Shown: positions 47,209-57,544, numbered from the stretch's first letter. The stretch is DNA of 64,000 bases from Pseudomonas tritici (GCF_014268275.3 NZ_CP077084.1:1984001-2048000), one strand, 5' to 3'. The notes: generated from the letters alone by a model not told the origin. Made by a program: numbers and translations.

Positions 47209-48402
47209 ATGATCATCAAACCGCGGGTTCGTGGCTTTATCTGTGTGACCGCTCACCCTGTTGGCTGTGAAGCGAACGTCAAGGAACAGATTGACTACGT
47301 CACTGAGCACGGCGCCATCGAAGGCGGCCCGAAGAAGGTGCTGGTTCTCGGCGCATCCACCGGCTATGGCCTGGCAGCGCGTATCAGTGCTGCGTTTGGC
47401 TGCGGCGCCGACACCCTGGGCGTGTTTTTTGAAAAAGAAGGCGAAGAAGGCAAGCTGAGCTCCGCTGGCTGGTACAACAGTGCCGCGTTTGAGAAGTTTG
47501 CTGTCGAAAAAGGTCTGTACGCCAAGAGCATCAACGGCGACGCGTTCTCCAACGAGATCAAGCGCCTGACCATCGAAACCATCAAGAAAGACCTCGGTAA
47601 GATCGACCTGGTCGTCTACAGCCTGGCCGCGCCACGCCGTACCGACCCGCAAGGCGTGGTGCACACCTCCACCCTCAAGCCGATTGGCAAAGCCGTGACC
47701 CTGCGCGGTATCAACACCGACAAGGGCGTTGTGGTCGACACCACCCTGGAGCCTGCGACCCAGGAAGAAATCGACGGCACCGTCAAAGTGATGGGTGGCG
47801 AAGACTGGCAGCTGTGGATCGACGCCCTGCGTGACGCCGACGTCCTGGCCGAAGGCGCCAAGACCACCGCGTTCACCTACCTCGGCGAGAAGCTGACCCA
47901 GGATATCTACTGGAACGGCTCCATCGGCGAAGCCAAGAAAGACTTGGATAAAAAAGTCCTGACCCTGCGCGACAACCTTGCGGCACTCAAGGGCGACGCC
48001 CGTGTGTCGGTGCTCAAGGCTGTGGTGACCCAGGCCAGTTCGGCAATCCCGATCATGCCGCTGTACCTGTCGTTGCTGTTCAAAGTGATGAAAGAGCAGG
48101 GCACCCACGAAGGTTGTATCGAACAAGTCTACGGTCTGTTCAAGGACAGCCTGTACGGCAGCCAGCCGAAACTCGACGCCGACGGCCGCCTGCGCGCCGA
48201 TCTTGCCGAGCTGGAACCTAAAGTCCAGGACGCCGTTGCTGCACTGTGGAACCAGGTCACCGACGACAACGTCAACGAGATCAGCGATTTTGCCGGCTAC
48301 AAGGCTGAATTCCTGCGCTTGTTCGGCTTTGAAATCGACGGCGTGGATTACGACGCTGACGTCAATCCGACCGTGAAGATCAACGGTCTCATCTCGGCAT
48401 AA
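47209..48402 (+). CDS. fabV: Trans-2-enoyl-ACP reductase FabV
   Basis: A 397-aa NADH-dependent enoyl-ACP reductase of fatty-acid synthesis, the triclosan-tolerant type. It has the N-terminal [20 protein letters not shown], the cofactor loop [20 protein letters not shown] and the catalytic Tyr-x8-Lys in [14 protein letters not shown]. It also has [20 protein letters not shown] and a C terminus [14 protein letters not shown]. Length matches the family (about 400 aa). An RBS-like ggaagagg precedes the start. In pseudomonads FabV can replace or coexist with FabI. Confidence 0.95.
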   Translation: MIIKPRVRGFICVTAHPVGCEANVKEQIDYVTEHGAIEGGPKKVLVLGASTGYGLAARISAAFGCGADTLGVFFEKEGEEGKLSSAGWYNSAAFEKFAVEKGLYAKSINGDAFSNEIKRLTIETIKKDLGKIDLVVYSLAAPRRTDPQGVVHTSTLKPIGKAVTLRGINTDKGVVVDTTLEPATQEEIDGTVKVMGGEDWQLWIDALRDADVLAEGAKTTAFTYLGEKLTQDIYWNGSIGEAKKDLDKKVLTLRDNLAALKGDARVSVLKAVVTQASSAIPIMPLYLSLLFKVMKEQGTHEGCIEQVYGLFKDSLYGSQPKLDADGRLRADLAELEPKVQDAVAALWNQVTDDNVNEISDFAGYKAEFLRLFGFEIDGVDYDADVNPTVKINGLISA

Positions 48403-48413
48403 GACGGCTTAGA

Positions 48414-48447
48414 CAGCAGCCTCGATAACCCTGTTATGAGGCTGCTG
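48414..48447 (+). terminator. Long hairpin after fabV, probable terminator
   Basis: Outer arms cagcagcctc and gaggctgctg enclose an inner stem ataac-cct-gttat. A short T tract (tttg) follows. It lies 11 nt after the fabV stop and could serve the convergent gene as well. Confidence 0.6.
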
Positions 48448-48465
48448 TTTGAAGCGCACAGAGCA

Positions 48466-49701
48466 TCAGCCTTGGCGAAAGGCTGAGGCCAGCCGCTCTT
48501 GGGCATGGATGAAACCAGAGCGCTTGATGCCGACCACTTCTCTCTCCCAAAGCGGATTCAGTGGCACGTTATAGCCACTGTCCTTGGCCGTCTTTATCAG
48601 TTCCGCCATTTCCTTGCCGTCGTTGATGATGCTGATTTCATCGAAGCGCCCGAGCTTGGTCGGCAGGAAAAACGTAGCCGGGTAGTTAGCGGCGACTTCC
48701 GCTGCCGGGCTGCCCGAATCCGCATTATGGTGGACCACCCGCTCTCCGTTGCCGACCAACCTGTGATTGATCAGTTCTATCATTTGCCTTATTCGCGGCG
48801 TGGCGTTGCCCAGATCGGGATCTTCCTTATGATAGAAATGCGCGGCGCTTTCATAGTCTGCGCGTAACGCTTGCGGCACCTGAAACGCCTTGGCGTCTGG
48901 ATGATGCTGCCTGTAGCGATCAATTCGTCCCTTGAACACACTGTGCGCAATATCGGGCACCGGGAGTACATCCTGGGGGCCGAAGTCACTGAGGTGCGGC
49001 GCCACCATGTGCAGGTCATAGTCGGCCGTCAGTGCCTTGCCATCGGCCTTTTTCGCGAGCACTTCAACGGGCTTGCCCTCATGGGTAATGAGGTAGTCGT
49101 CTTCCAAAGGTGACGTTCGCTGGCCTTCGAATGCATACAGCTGCTGACTTGGCCCCTTCGCGCTGAAACGCAGCGTGCCTTCCTGCTCGTTCGAAGCCAG
49201 TTGAGTGATCTGGCCGAGTTTCATCAATTCGCCAAGACGGCTGCCCGAGAGCTTCAAGGGAATTGCGACGGCATGCCCGTCGCTGATGCATTCCTGGATT
49301 TGCTCATTGGCGCGGCTGACTTTGCCGGGTGCATCGCTTTTGAATTTTTCGAGCTTGCTGAAGGCCTGGTCCGTGCAGATCAAGCCGGCTTGTGGTCCCC
49401 AATTGGCGCTTTTACCCTTGATATGAAAGTCCTTGGTGGGATGACCGGCTTCTATCAGCCCGGTTGCGACGGTTTCCACGGGACGTACGCCAATGATGGA
49501 GTTGGTCGCCAGCGCAATTTCATGCAAGGGAATGAGGTGGCTCGACACTATTCCGGTTTTTTCGCGTGCGCGCGCAAATGCGACGTCTATCGAATTCGTT
49601 GTCTCTTGAGCGGCGTCAGTCGGCTGGCTGGGTTGAGCGTGTTGCAAGGTATCCAGGCTGAGTGCGGAAGGTGAGATAGCAGGGGTAATTACGTCTTTCA
49701 T
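48466..49701 (-). CDS. ExoY/edema-factor-type nucleotidyl cyclase, putative secreted effector
   Basis: A 411-aa protein whose residues from about 60 to 400 match the adenylate-cyclase toxin fold of P. aeruginosa ExoY. Key residues are present: K90 and K97 in GHPTKDFHIKGKSANWGPQA (ExoY K81/K88), D227 and D229 in LTADYDLHMVAP (metal site), NATPRIRQMIELIN, and H324/H325 in VVHHNADSGSP followed by NYPATFFLP and GRFDEISII. The first 40 residues are polar and Ser/Thr/Gln/Pro-rich without a signal peptide, as in type III effectors. The start is at 49701 (MKDVITPAIS) behind GGAG. No chaperone or secretion genes lie nearby. It is likely host-activated, making cAMP or cGMP in eukaryotic cells; secretion route unknown. 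Confidence 0.88.
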   Translation of the reverse strand: MKDVITPAISPSALSLDTLQHAQPSQPTDAAQETTNSIDVAFARAREKTGIVSSHLIPLHEIALATNSIIGVRPVETVATGLIEAGHPTKDFHIKGKSANWGPQAGLICTDQAFSKLEKFKSDAPGKVSRANEQIQECISDGHAVAIPLKLSGSRLGELMKLGQITQLASNEQEGTLRFSAKGPSQQLYAFEGQRTSPLEDDYLITHEGKPVEVLAKKADGKALTADYDLHMVAPHLSDFGPQDVLPVPDIAHSVFKGRIDRYRQHHPDAKAFQVPQALRADYESAAHFYHKEDPDLGNATPRIRQMIELINHRLVGNGERVVHHNADSGSPAAEVAANYPATFFLPTKLGRFDEISIINDGKEMAELIKTAKDSGYNVPLNPLWEREVVGIKRSGFIHAQERLASAFRQG

Positions 49702-49998
49702 TGAATATCTCCAAGCCATGTTTCATAGGCACGTTGGATGATCCCTTCCAGACCAAAGCATTCCTTCCATTGCACAGGGCACACTAAAGAAGTCTTCTTT
49801 TTTGTGGGCAAGAACAAGTATTGCGAGCTGTTTTAAGCACCGTCGGAAAAAGAGCGCGCAAGGCGGGGATACACGGAGGCGGCGCTCTTTTTGCAGTGCG
49901 CGACCCATGAAATTATCAGAGCGGTCCTACGCCTGTTTACGTGCGGCGTGCTTTCGCTGGCATGCGAGACTGGCGCATCACACTCAGGGGAGGGGCGT

Positions 49999-50622
49999 AT
50001 GACAATTCGCGCAGTGGTTTTTGATTTCGGCGGTGTCCTGTTCGATTGGAGCCCGCAGCACCTGTACCGCAAGTTGATTACCGACGATCACGAACGGCAA
50101 TGGTTTCTCGAGCACGTTTGCACCCAGGCCTGGAACACCGAGCAAGATGCCGGTCGCACCCTGGCTGAAGGCACCCGCAGCCTGATCGAGCAGTACCCGC
50201 ATCATGAGCGTTTGATCCAAGCCTATTACGACCGTTGGCACGAGATGCTGCGCGGCCCGCTACCGGAAGGCGTGGCGATCCTCAAGGCGTTGCACCATGT
50301 TGATATGCCGCTGTTCGGGCTCACCAATTGGTCCGCCGAAACGTTCCCCTATGCACGGGCCAATTATCCGTTCCTGCAGTGTTTTCGCGACATTGTGGTG
50401 TCCGGCGAACTGAAGATGATCAAGCCTGATGCAGCGATCTACCATGCTAGCCTCAGCCAGGTACGGGCCCACCTGCCGGATGTCCAGCCGGCTGAAGTGG
50501 TGTTTATCGATGATGTCGCCGGCAATATCGACGCGGCCGTCGCCCTCGGTTGGCAAGGTATCCACCACGTGTCGGCTGAGCGCACTGCCGCGCGATTGCG
50601 TGAGTTGGGCGTGGGCTTCTAG
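49999..50622 (+). CDS. HAD-superfamily hydrolase (HAD-IA, YihX-like)
   Basis: A 207-aa phosphatase-type HAD protein. It has motif I AVVFDFGGVLFDW (nucleophile D with G-G-V-L pattern), motif II FGLTNWSAETF, motif III Lys in ELKMIKPDAAIY and motif IV VVFIDDVAGNIDAA. The FGGVL signature places it near YihX (alpha-D-glucose-1-phosphate phosphatase) and haloacid-dehalogenase-like enzymes; the substrate is not determined. The start is ATG at 49999 behind ggaggggc. Its TAG shares the palindrome CTAG with the stop of the convergent LysR gene. Confidence 0.85.
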   Translation: MTIRAVVFDFGGVLFDWSPQHLYRKLITDDHERQWFLEHVCTQAWNTEQDAGRTLAEGTRSLIEQYPHHERLIQAYYDRWHEMLRGPLPEGVAILKALHHVDMPLFGLTNWSAETFPYARANYPFLQCFRDIVVSGELKMIKPDAAIYHASLSQVRAHLPDVQPAEVVFIDDVAGNIDAAVALGWQGIHHVSAERTAARLRELGVGF

Positions 50623-51524
50623 CGTGCCCACTTTTCCATAGCGAAATCGACGAAGGCGCGTAGCTTGGGCAAGCGATAACGGTCCTGGCCGTAGAGCAGG
50701 TGCATCGGGCGGCTGGGCAGTCGATAAGTGGTTAACAAGGCCACCAGCTTGCCACTCTCCAGATCCGGCTGCACCAGCGCATCGGCCAGCATGATGATGC
50801 CCATGCCGTTGACCGCTGCCTGGCGCAAGCCTTGCGAGCTGTTGATGGTCAATGAACCGGACACCGGAACCTCCACCTCGACGCCATCGCCGGTCATGCG
50901 CCACAGTTTGTCGGTGTCGCGCCAATTGTCACTTGCCGGGTAGGCGAACGCCAGGCAGTCGTGCTGGCGCAGGTCATCGGGCGTCTGTGGCGTGCCACGT
51001 CGCGCCAGGTAGGCCGGTGACGCGCAGAGCTTAAGGGTGTAGGCCTGCATTGGCCTGGCGATCAGGCTGGAGGTTTCCAGTTCGCCAAGTCGGATCGCGA
51101 CATCGAAGCCGCTGTCGACCAGGTCCATCCGCTCATTGCTCAGCACCACGTACAGGTTGATCAGCGGGTAGCGTCGGGAAAATTCGCTCAAGGCCGGTGT
51201 AAGTTGTTCGGTGCCGAACACGGGTGGGGCGGTGATGCGCAGGGTGCCTTTGGGGATGTCGCTGTTGGCTTGCTCGGCGAGCTGCTCGGAGTCGGCCACC
51301 AGCCCCAACACTTCCAGGCACCGCTGATAATATTGCCCGCCAAATTCCGTAAGGCTTTGTTTGCGCGTGGTGCGCTTGAGCAGGCTGACGCCCAGGCGCT
51401 GTTCCAGGGCCCGCAGGTGGTTGCCGACCATGGTGGTCGACATGCCACAGGCTTGGGCCGCTGCGGTCATGCTGCCGGTCTCGACCACCTTTACGTACAC
51501 CGACATCGCCTGGAACAGATCCAT
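50619..51524 (-). CDS. LysR-family transcriptional regulator (CrgA/DmlR-like)
   Basis: A 301-aa regulator. The helix–turn–helix is in MSVYVKVVETGSMTAAAQAC … ALEQRLGVSLLKRTTRKQSL. The effector domain starts GTLRITAPPVFGTEQLTPAL and has the branch-typical FDVAIRLGELETSSLIARPM. The start is MDLFQAMSVYVK at 51524; an in-frame ATG at 51548 would add eight residues. It is divergent from the aminotransferase at 51627 with about 100 bp between, a likely target. Confidence 0.88.
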   Translation of the reverse strand: MDLFQAMSVYVKVVETGSMTAAAQACGMSTTMVGNHLRALEQRLGVSLLKRTTRKQSLTEFGGQYYQRCLEVLGLVADSEQLAEQANSDIPKGTLRITAPPVFGTEQLTPALSEFSRRYPLINLYVVLSNERMDLVDSGFDVAIRLGELETSSLIARPMQAYTLKLCASPAYLARRGTPQTPDDLRQHDCLAFAYPASDNWRDTDKLWRMTGDGVEVEVPVSGSLTINSSQGLRQAAVNGMGIIMLADALVQPDLESGKLVALLTTYRLPSRPMHLLYGQDRYRLPKLRAFVDFAMEKWAR

Positions 51525-51626
51525 TATCAAGCCTTGATTTAAAGTCATTGCAGGAATGCACAGTTTATCCAGCTCGGGTGGCTAACGATACTGCAGCCAT
51601 CACAACGAAGCACTGGAGCCCGCACC

Positions 51627-52805
51627 ATGACCGCCGCCTGCCTGATGACCACTTACCAACCCTTGGCCTTGAGTTTTACCCGTGGCCTGGGCACACGCGT
51701 GTGGGACCAGCAGGGCCGCGAATACCTCGATGCGGTGGCCGGCGTGGCGGTGACCAATGTCGGCCACTCGCACCCCAGGCTGGTGACGGCGATCAGTGAA
51801 CAAGCGGGTTTGCTGTTGCATACCTCCAACCTCTACAGCATTGACTGGCAACAGAAGCTGGCCCAGCGCCTCACCCAGCTGTCTGGCCTGGACCGCGCCT
51901 TTTTCAACAATTCCGGGGCCGAGGCCAACGAAACAGCGCTGAAACTCGCACGGCTGCATGGCTGGAAAAAAGGCATCGAAGCGCCGTTGGTGGTGGTGAT
52001 GGAAAATGCCTTTCATGGCCGCACGCTGGGCACGATGGCCGCCAGCGATGGGCCATCGGTGCGCTTGGGCTTCCAGCGTTTGCCGGGGGACTTTCTCAAG
52101 GTGGGCTTTGGTGATATCGCCGCGATCGAAGCGGTCACAAAAGCGTTTGGCACGCGCATCGCGGCGGTCCTGCTGGAGCCGATCCAGGGCGAAAGTGGCG
52201 TACTGCCGCCGCCGCCTGGCTACCTGAAAGCCCTGCGCGATCACTGCACACGCCACGGCTGGCTGATGATGCTGGATGAGATCCAGACCGGCATCGGCCG
52301 CACCGGCGCCTGGTTTGCTTTCCAGCATGAAGGCATTTTCCCGGACGTGATGACCCTGGCCAAAGGCCTCGGCAATGGCGTACCCATCGGCGCCTGCCTG
52401 GCACGGTCCGCCGTGGCGCAATTGTTTACACCGGGCAGTCACGGCAGCACCTTCGGCGGCAACCCATTGGCGTGTCGGGTGGGTTGCACGGTGCTGGACA
52501 TTATCGAGGAGCAAGGCTTACTGCAGAACGCGGCGCAGCAGGGGGAGCGTTTGCTCGCGCGGTTGCGGGTGGAGTTGAGTGAGCACTCGCACGTGCTGGC
52601 GATTCGCGGGCTGGGTTTGATGATCGGTATAGAGCTGGCCAGTCCTTACCGCGACTTGGCTTTGCGTGCGGCCCAGGAACACGGCCTGCTGATCAACATG
52701 ACGCGGGGCAAGGTCATTCGCCTGCTGCCGCCGCTGACACTGGATGCCAAGGAAGTCGAGATGATCGTGCGCGCCATTACCCGGTTACTGGATCAGGCCC
52801 ATTGA
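51627..52805 (+). CDS. Class III aminotransferase, acetylornithine aminotransferase-like
   Basis: A 392-aa PLP enzyme. It has the ArgD/AstC-type layout: [38 protein letters not shown] (phosphate binding), [48 protein letters not shown] and the Schiff-base Lys in [17 protein letters not shown]. Substrate could be N-acetylornithine, succinylornithine or another omega-amino acid; no arginine genes lie beside it. It is divergent from a LysR gene and overlaps the convergent punR-like gene by 29 nt. Confidence 0.88.
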   Translation: MTAACLMTTYQPLALSFTRGLGTRVWDQQGREYLDAVAGVAVTNVGHSHPRLVTAISEQAGLLLHTSNLYSIDWQQKLAQRLTQLSGLDRAFFNNSGAEANETALKLARLHGWKKGIEAPLVVVMENAFHGRTLGTMAASDGPSVRLGFQRLPGDFLKVGFGDIAAIEAVTKAFGTRIAAVLLEPIQGESGVLPPPPGYLKALRDHCTRHGWLMMLDEIQTGIGRTGAWFAFQHEGIFPDVMTLAKGLGNGVPIGACLARSAVAQLFTPGSHGSTFGGNPLACRVGCTVLDIIEEQGLLQNAAQQGERLLARLRVELSEHSHVLAIRGLGLMIGIELASPYRDLALRAAQEHGLLINMTRGKVIRLLPPLTLDAKEVEMIVRAITRLLDQAH

Positions 52806-53700
52806 GCCATTCCTGATTCAGGGTTTCAGTATCTCCCAGGTACTCCAACAACCATGCCATGGCCGGGGACAGTTTGCTCTGCGCCCAGGCCACACACGAC
52901 GGGCTGGCCGGAAACGGCCGGCTCAATTGCAGCGCCACCAACTCGCCCCGTTCGATCCACGGCAGCACCTGATGCGCCGGCGCCATGCCAACGCACAGGC
53001 CATCGCGCAGGCAATCGATCGCCGAGGCCCAGTTCGGCACCACCAAACGCCGCTGGTTATCCAGGGTCCACGTGTCGCGCTTGGGCAGGTTGCGTGAGGT
53101 GTCGGTCATGCACAGCGAGGCGAAGGGGCGCAGTTGGTCGTCACTCAGCAGCCCTTCGACGCTCGCCAACGGATGCCGTGCGCTGACCACGCACAGCCAG
53201 TTCAACAAGCCCATGTCGCGGAAAGTGAAGTGACTGGCCACTGGCACTGCACTGGTGGCACCGATCACGATGTCAGTGCGCTCATCCGCCAGGGCATCCC
53301 ACACACCGTTGTACACCTCGTATTCCAGCAGCAATTCCACCTCGGGAAACTGCCGATAGAAATCCAATACCAACTGTCGGCAACGCTGGGGTTTGACGAT
53401 GGAATCCACCGCCACCTTCAACTGGCCGCTCCAGCCGTTGGCGACCTGCTGGCACAGCCGCCGCGTGCCGAGCATTTTTTTCATCACGCTCCGGGCCTCG
53501 TCTATAAATAAACGGCCGGCAGGTGTCAGTTCTACATCCCGATGGCGTCGCACGAACAATGGCACCGCCAGCCACTCCTCGAGCTGACGCACGGTATAGC
53601 TGATGGCCGACGGCACCCGGTGCAACTCCTGGGCGGCGGCGCTGAAGCTGCCATGGCGCGCCACGGCATCCACAACATCCAGGGAGTATTCGGACCACAT
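52777..53700 (-). CDS. punR: LysR-family regulator PunR-like
   Basis: A 307-aa regulator closely resembling E. coli PunR (YdhB), the activator of the purine nucleoside transporter punC. Matching stretches include [60 protein letters not shown] and [19 protein letters not shown]. The start is MWSEYS at 53700, as in the E. coli protein. The divergent neighbour is punC itself, which supports the call. Confidence 0.85.
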   Translation of the reverse strand: MWSEYSLDVVDAVARHGSFSAAAQELHRVPSAISYTVRQLEEWLAVPLFVRRHRDVELTPAGRLFIDEARSVMKKMLGTRRLCQQVANGWSGQLKVAVDSIVKPQRCRQLVLDFYRQFPEVELLLEYEVYNGVWDALADERTDIVIGATSAVPVASHFTFRDMGLLNWLCVVSARHPLASVEGLLSDDQLRPFASLCMTDTSRNLPKRDTWTLDNQRRLVVPNWASAIDCLRDGLCVGMAPAHQVLPWIERGELVALQLSRPFPASPSCVAWAQSKLSPAMAWLLEYLGDTETLNQEWLNGPDPVTG

Positions 53701-53722
53701 AGCGGGTGCCTTCAAATTTATT

Positions 53723-53745
53723 GATAAGAGTATCCAATTATTATC
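53723..53745. promoter_or_regulatory. Dyad in the punR–punC intergenic region
   Basis: gataa and ttatc arms are separated by 13 nt of mainly A+T sequence, midway between the divergent starts. The size and symmetry suit a LysR operator. Function is inferred. Confidence 0.4.
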
Positions 53746-53822
53746 GCTTCACACAGAAATTGTCAGCTTCATAATGGGCGTCAGTCAGCAAATAGTTTGA
53801 TGGCAGGGTTAACAAGGCTTCG

Positions 53823-55007
53823 ATGAAAAATTCTTTTGGTTTCACTTGGTATCTGGCGGGGCTGAGCATGCTCGGTTACCTCGCGATGGACATGTATTTG
53901 CCGGCGTTCGGCGCGATGGGCGAGCAGTTGCAGATTAGCGCCGGTGCAGTGGGCGCCAGCTTGAGTATTTTCCTCGCCGGCTTTGCGGTGGGGCAGTTGC
54001 TTTGGGGGCCGCTGTCGGACCGGTTGGGGCGCAAGCCGATCCTGCTCGCAGGCCTGAGCCTGTTTGTGCTGGGCTGCGCGGGCATGTTCTGGGTCGAGAC
54101 GGCGCCGCAACTGCTGGCGCTGCGCTTCATGCAGGCGATTGGCGTGTGTTCCGCCGCTGTGAGTTGGCAGGCCCTGGTGATCGACCGCTACCCGGCCGAC
54201 AAGGCTCACCGCGTGTTCGCCAGCATCATGCCGCTGATGTCGCTGTCACCGGCGTTGGCGCCGTTGTTGGGCGCGATGGTTCTGAATCACTTTGGCTGGC
54301 AGGCGATCTTCGGCGTATTGCTGGGGGTGTCGCTGTTGTTGCTGTTGCCGACCTTGTTCCTGCGCACCCCTCCGAAACGTCAGGCAGAGAAGAGCGAGCC
54401 TTCGCGCCTCGGCTATGGGCAGTTGCTGGCTTCTCGCGTGTTCACCGGCAACGTCATGATTTTCGCCGCGTGCTCGGCCAGCTTCTTCGCCTGGCTGACG
54501 GCTTCGCCCTTCATCCTTGGCGACATGGGCTACAGCCCGAATGACATCGGCCTGAGCTATCTGCTGCCCACATTAGCGTTTCTGGTGGGTGGCTACAGTT
54601 GCCGCAGCGCGCTGCAGCATTTCCAGGGCAAGACGCTATTGCCCTGGTTGCTGCTGGCGTATTGCATCAGCATGGTGGCGCTGTACCTGGTAGCCACGCT
54701 GACCGTGCCGACCCTCACCACCTTGTTGATTCCGTTCTGCCTGATGGCGCTGGTTAACGGTGCCAGCTACCCCATCGTCGTGGCGAATGCGCTGATGCCG
54801 TTTGCGGAAAATTCCGGCAAAGCGGCGGCACTGCAAAACACCCTGCAACTGGGTCTGTGCTTTCTCGGCAGCTTGCTCGTGTCATCGATGATCGACCAGC
54901 CGCTCCTGATTACCGCCATCGTGATGCTGGCAACCGCGCCGCTGGCGGTGTTGGGGTACTGGTTGGCGCGGCCCAAGAAGGGTAATTCGGCACTGGCACA
55001 AGCCTGA
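53823..55007 (+). CDS. punC: Purine nucleoside MFS transporter PunC-like
   Basis: A 394-aa, twelve-segment transporter closely matching E. coli PunC (YdhC). It has [20 protein letters not shown], the MFS motif-[37 protein letters not shown] and the stretch [20 protein letters not shown]. In E. coli PunC imports inosine and other purine nucleosides; the family also contains Bcr-type exporters, so direction is not certain. Next to a Tsx-like channel and a nucleobase permease, uptake of nucleosides is the best reading. Confidence 0.85.
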   Translation: MKNSFGFTWYLAGLSMLGYLAMDMYLPAFGAMGEQLQISAGAVGASLSIFLAGFAVGQLLWGPLSDRLGRKPILLAGLSLFVLGCAGMFWVETAPQLLALRFMQAIGVCSAAVSWQALVIDRYPADKAHRVFASIMPLMSLSPALAPLLGAMVLNHFGWQAIFGVLLGVSLLLLLPTLFLRTPPKRQAEKSEPSRLGYGQLLASRVFTGNVMIFAACSASFFAWLTASPFILGDMGYSPNDIGLSYLLPTLAFLVGGYSCRSALQHFQGKTLLPWLLLAYCISMVALYLVATLTVPTLTTLLIPFCLMALVNGASYPIVVANALMPFAENSGKAAALQNTLQLGLCFLGSLLVSSMIDQPLLITAIVMLATAPLAVLGYWLARPKKGNSALAQA

Positions 55008-55049
55008 GGTGACAATCGGATCCCACACTTGATCGGATTCCTTCAGGGG

Positions 55050-55883
55050 TTAGAAGGGGACTTCAAGGTTCACCGTCGGCGTCGATGTGCGGCTACCCCG
55101 GCCGCCGTCCACGCCGAACTTGTTATGCCAGTACTCGTAGCCCACCCCGAGATACAGGTTTGGCTTCACGTTCTTGCCTGGCCGCACCGCCACCATCAGC
55201 GCCGTGCGCATCAGGGCTTCCGGCGCGGTGTCGCGGCCGTGGTAATCCTCACCTTTTTCCCCGACATAATTGATAAAGCCCTGGAATTTCGCCGCGTGGT
55301 TGGCGATCTCGAACGGTCGCATCCAGGTCAGGTTGAGCATGTAGGTAGCGTCGAAGGTGTGGTTCGACTCCTGCGCACCCGGGATGCCGGTGTGGTTTCT
55401 CTCCTTGTAGTACATCAGGCTCAGGTCCAGCACACCGACGGTGTTGAACTTCAAGGTCGGGCCGATCACCAGCGCGCGTTTTTTTGCTGAAGCGAAGTTG
55501 TTGTTGCGGTTGGCATCGAAGCCCAACGTCAGCGCGTAATCCTTGACCAGGCCGGTACCCAGCGGCACATCGAAGACGCGTGATGCATACACCTGGTGGC
55601 GGTACACCGCGTACACCTCACTGCCCCCATGATCAGTGCCCTTGCGCGGGTCGCGGCTGTCGGACAGGAACACATCAAGGTTGAGGAAGTTGCTGCCGTA
55701 TCGGTAGCCGCTGGCGTGGGTGAAGCTGTAGATGCGCTTGCTGAATTCGTCGGGGTTATTCGGATTGGTGAACTGCTGGCCGTAGCGAAAGCCTACGCTG
55801 TTGTTCATCCATTCCACCGCGACGGCCTCCCCGCCGCCGAGAAGGGTGAGTGCAACGGTGGCGCCCTGTAATGCCTTTTTCAT
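55050..55883 (-). CDS. Tsx-like nucleoside-binding outer-membrane channel
   Basis: A 277-aa outer-membrane beta-barrel. A signal peptide (ALQGATVALTLLGGGEAVAV) is followed by alternating amphipathic strands, for example VEWMNNSVGFRYGQQFTNPN, YGSNFLNLDVFLSDSRDP, FINYVGEKGED and a C-terminal Phe in NLEVPF as outer-membrane targeting signal. The pattern is that of the Tsx/OmpK nucleoside-channel family. It is transcribed divergently from the NCS2 permease and converges with punC without a terminator. Confidence 0.78.
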   Translation of the reverse strand: MKKALQGATVALTLLGGGEAVAVEWMNNSVGFRYGQQFTNPNNPDEFSKRIYSFTHASGYRYGSNFLNLDVFLSDSRDPRKGTDHGGSEVYAVYRHQVYASRVFDVPLGTGLVKDYALTLGFDANRNNNFASAKKRALVIGPTLKFNTVGVLDLSLMYYKERNHTGIPGAQESNHTFDATYMLNLTWMRPFEIANHAAKFQGFINYVGEKGEDYHGRDTAPEALMRTALMVAVRPGKNVKPNLYLGVGYEYWHNKFGVDGGRGSRTSTPTVNLEVPF

Positions 55884-55964
55884 TGTTCTGGGTCCTTTGG
55901 CGTTCTGGCTCATCACGGCCGAATTGTTTTTGTAACGCCGAGGGAGGGTAACTTGTCTGCATGA

Positions 55965-55996
55965 TTGTATACAACTCTATGGACATCCAGTCCATA
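55965..55996. promoter_or_regulatory. Two dyads between the Tsx-like and permease genes
   Basis: TTGTATACAA (55965–55974) is a perfect palindrome of the kind bound by GntR-family regulators. Immediately after, tatggac-atcca-gtccata (55978–55996) has perfect 7-bp arms. Both lie in the 158-bp divergent promoter region. The regulator is unknown. Confidence 0.5.
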
Positions 55997-56041
55997 CATT
56001 GCATACAGTGGCCGCAAAACAAAAACAGAGAACCCCTCACC

Positions 56042-57544
56042 ATGACTAACCCGAAGGCGTTACCTCAGCGGCCAGAAGATGAGAATCTCGGCGTCGCCGC
56101 CAACATGGCTTACGGCCTGCAACATGTACTCACCATGTACGGCGGCATCGTCGCGGTACCGTTGATCGTTGGCCAGGCGGCCGGGTTGTCGCCGGCGGAT
56201 ATCGGCTTGTTGATTGCCGCATCGTTGTTTGCCGGAGGCCTGGCCACGCTGTTGCAGACCCTGGGCCTGCCGTTCTTTGGGTGTCAGTTGCCGCTGGTGC
56301 AGGGCGTGTCGTTTGCTGGCGTGGCGACCATGGTTGCGATTGTCGGCAGTGATGGCGCCGGCGGGATACCGGCAATTCTCGGGGCGGTGATGGCCGCGTC
56401 GCTTATCGGGTTGCTGATAACCCCGGTGTTCTCGCGGATTACCAAGTTTTTCCCGCCGTTGGTCACAGGCATTGTGATCACCACCATCGGCCTGACCCTG
56501 ATGCCGGTCGCGGCGCGCTGGGCCATGGGCGGCAACAGTCGCGCTGCGGATTTCGGCAGCATGCCCAATATCGGCCTGGCGGCATTGACCCTGGTGCTGG
56601 TGTTGCTGCTGAGCAAAATCGGCAGCGCAACCATTTCACGCTTGTCGATCCTGCTGGCAATGGTGATCGGCACGGTGATCGCGGTGTTCCTCGGCATGGC
56701 TGACTTCTCTGGCGTAACCCAGGGGCCGATGTTCGGTTTCCCTGCGCCATTCCATTTCGGCATGCCAACCTTCCATGTGGCCGCGATCATCTCCATGTGT
56801 ATCGTGGTGATGGTGACCTTGGTCGAGACCTCGGCGGACATCCTGGCGGTGGGTGAGATCATTGACACCAAGGTTGATTCCAAACGCCTGGGCAACGGCC
56901 TGCGCGCCGATATGTTGTCGAGTATGTTCGCGCCGATCTTTGGTTCGTTCACCCAGAGCGCCTTCGCCCAGAACGTCGGCCTGGTCGCGGTTACCGGGGT
57001 GAAGAGCCGGTTTGTGGTGGCCACGGGCGGGCTGTTTCTGGTGATTCTCGGCTTGTTGCCGTTCATGGGGCGGGTGATTGCGGCGGTGCCGACATCCGTA
57101 CTGGGCGGGGCGGGGATTGTGTTGTTCGGTACCGTGGCGGCGAGTGGTATCCGCACCTTGTCCAAGGTGGACTACCGCAACAACATGAACCTGATCATTG
57201 TTGCCACCTCCATCGGTTTTGGCATGATCCCCATCGCAGCGCCAAGTTTTTACGATCAATTCCCCAGCTGGTTCGCGACCATCTTTCACTCGGGCATCAG
57301 CTCGTCGGCGATCATGGCGATCCTGCTGAACCTGGCGTTCAACCACTTCACCGCTGGTAACTCGGACCAGCAGTCGGTCTTTGTGGCAGGCACAGACCGC
57401 AGTTTGAGCGCCCGAGATGTGTCATCACTGCGTGATGGGGACTATTTCAGGGGTGGCAAATTGTTTGATGCCGAGGGCAAGGAGATTCCGTTGGTGGCGG
57501 ATGTGGCGAGGAAAGCGCCGAAGACAGAAACCACCGAGGTCTGA
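56042..57544 (+). CDS. NCS2-family purine/pyrimidine nucleobase permease
   Basis: A 500-aa membrane protein with about fourteen segments. It has the NCS2 signatures YGLQHVLTMYGGIVAVPLIV (His of segment 1), QLPLVQGVSFAGVATMVAI, the loop VETSADILAVGEII with the Glu used in substrate binding, and GSFTQSAFAQNVGLVAVTGV. It resembles xanthine/uric-acid permeases (XanQ/UacT/PbuX). The preferred start is ATG 56042 (MTNPKALPQ). The position suggests co-regulation with the Tsx-like channel. Confidence 0.88.
   Translation: MTNPKALPQRPEDENLGVAANMAYGLQHVLTMYGGIVAVPLIVGQAAGLSPADIGLLIAASLFAGGLATLLQTLGLPFFGCQLPLVQGVSFAGVATMVAIVGSDGAGGIPAILGAVMAASLIGLLITPVFSRITKFFPPLVTGIVITTIGLTLMPVAARWAMGGNSRAADFGSMPNIGLAALTLVLVLLLSKIGSATISRLSILLAMVIGTVIAVFLGMADFSGVTQGPMFGFPAPFHFGMPTFHVAAIISMCIVVMVTLVETSADILAVGEIIDTKVDSKRLGNGLRADMLSSMFAPIFGSFTQSAFAQNVGLVAVTGVKSRFVVATGGLFLVILGLLPFMGRVIAAVPTSVLGGAGIVLFGTVAASGIRTLSKVDYRNNMNLIIVATSIGFGMIPIAAPSFYDQFPSWFATIFHSGISSSAIMAILLNLAFNHFTAGNSDQQSVFVAGTDRSLSARDVSSLRDGDYFRGGKLFDAEGKEIPLVADVARKAPKTETTEV

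Noticed and set aside
48466..49701. Possibility that a type III secretion cluster accompanies the cyclase
   Set aside because: Both flanks were read: fabV on one side and HAD/LysR genes on the other; nothing resembling chaperones or injectisome parts lies in the window.
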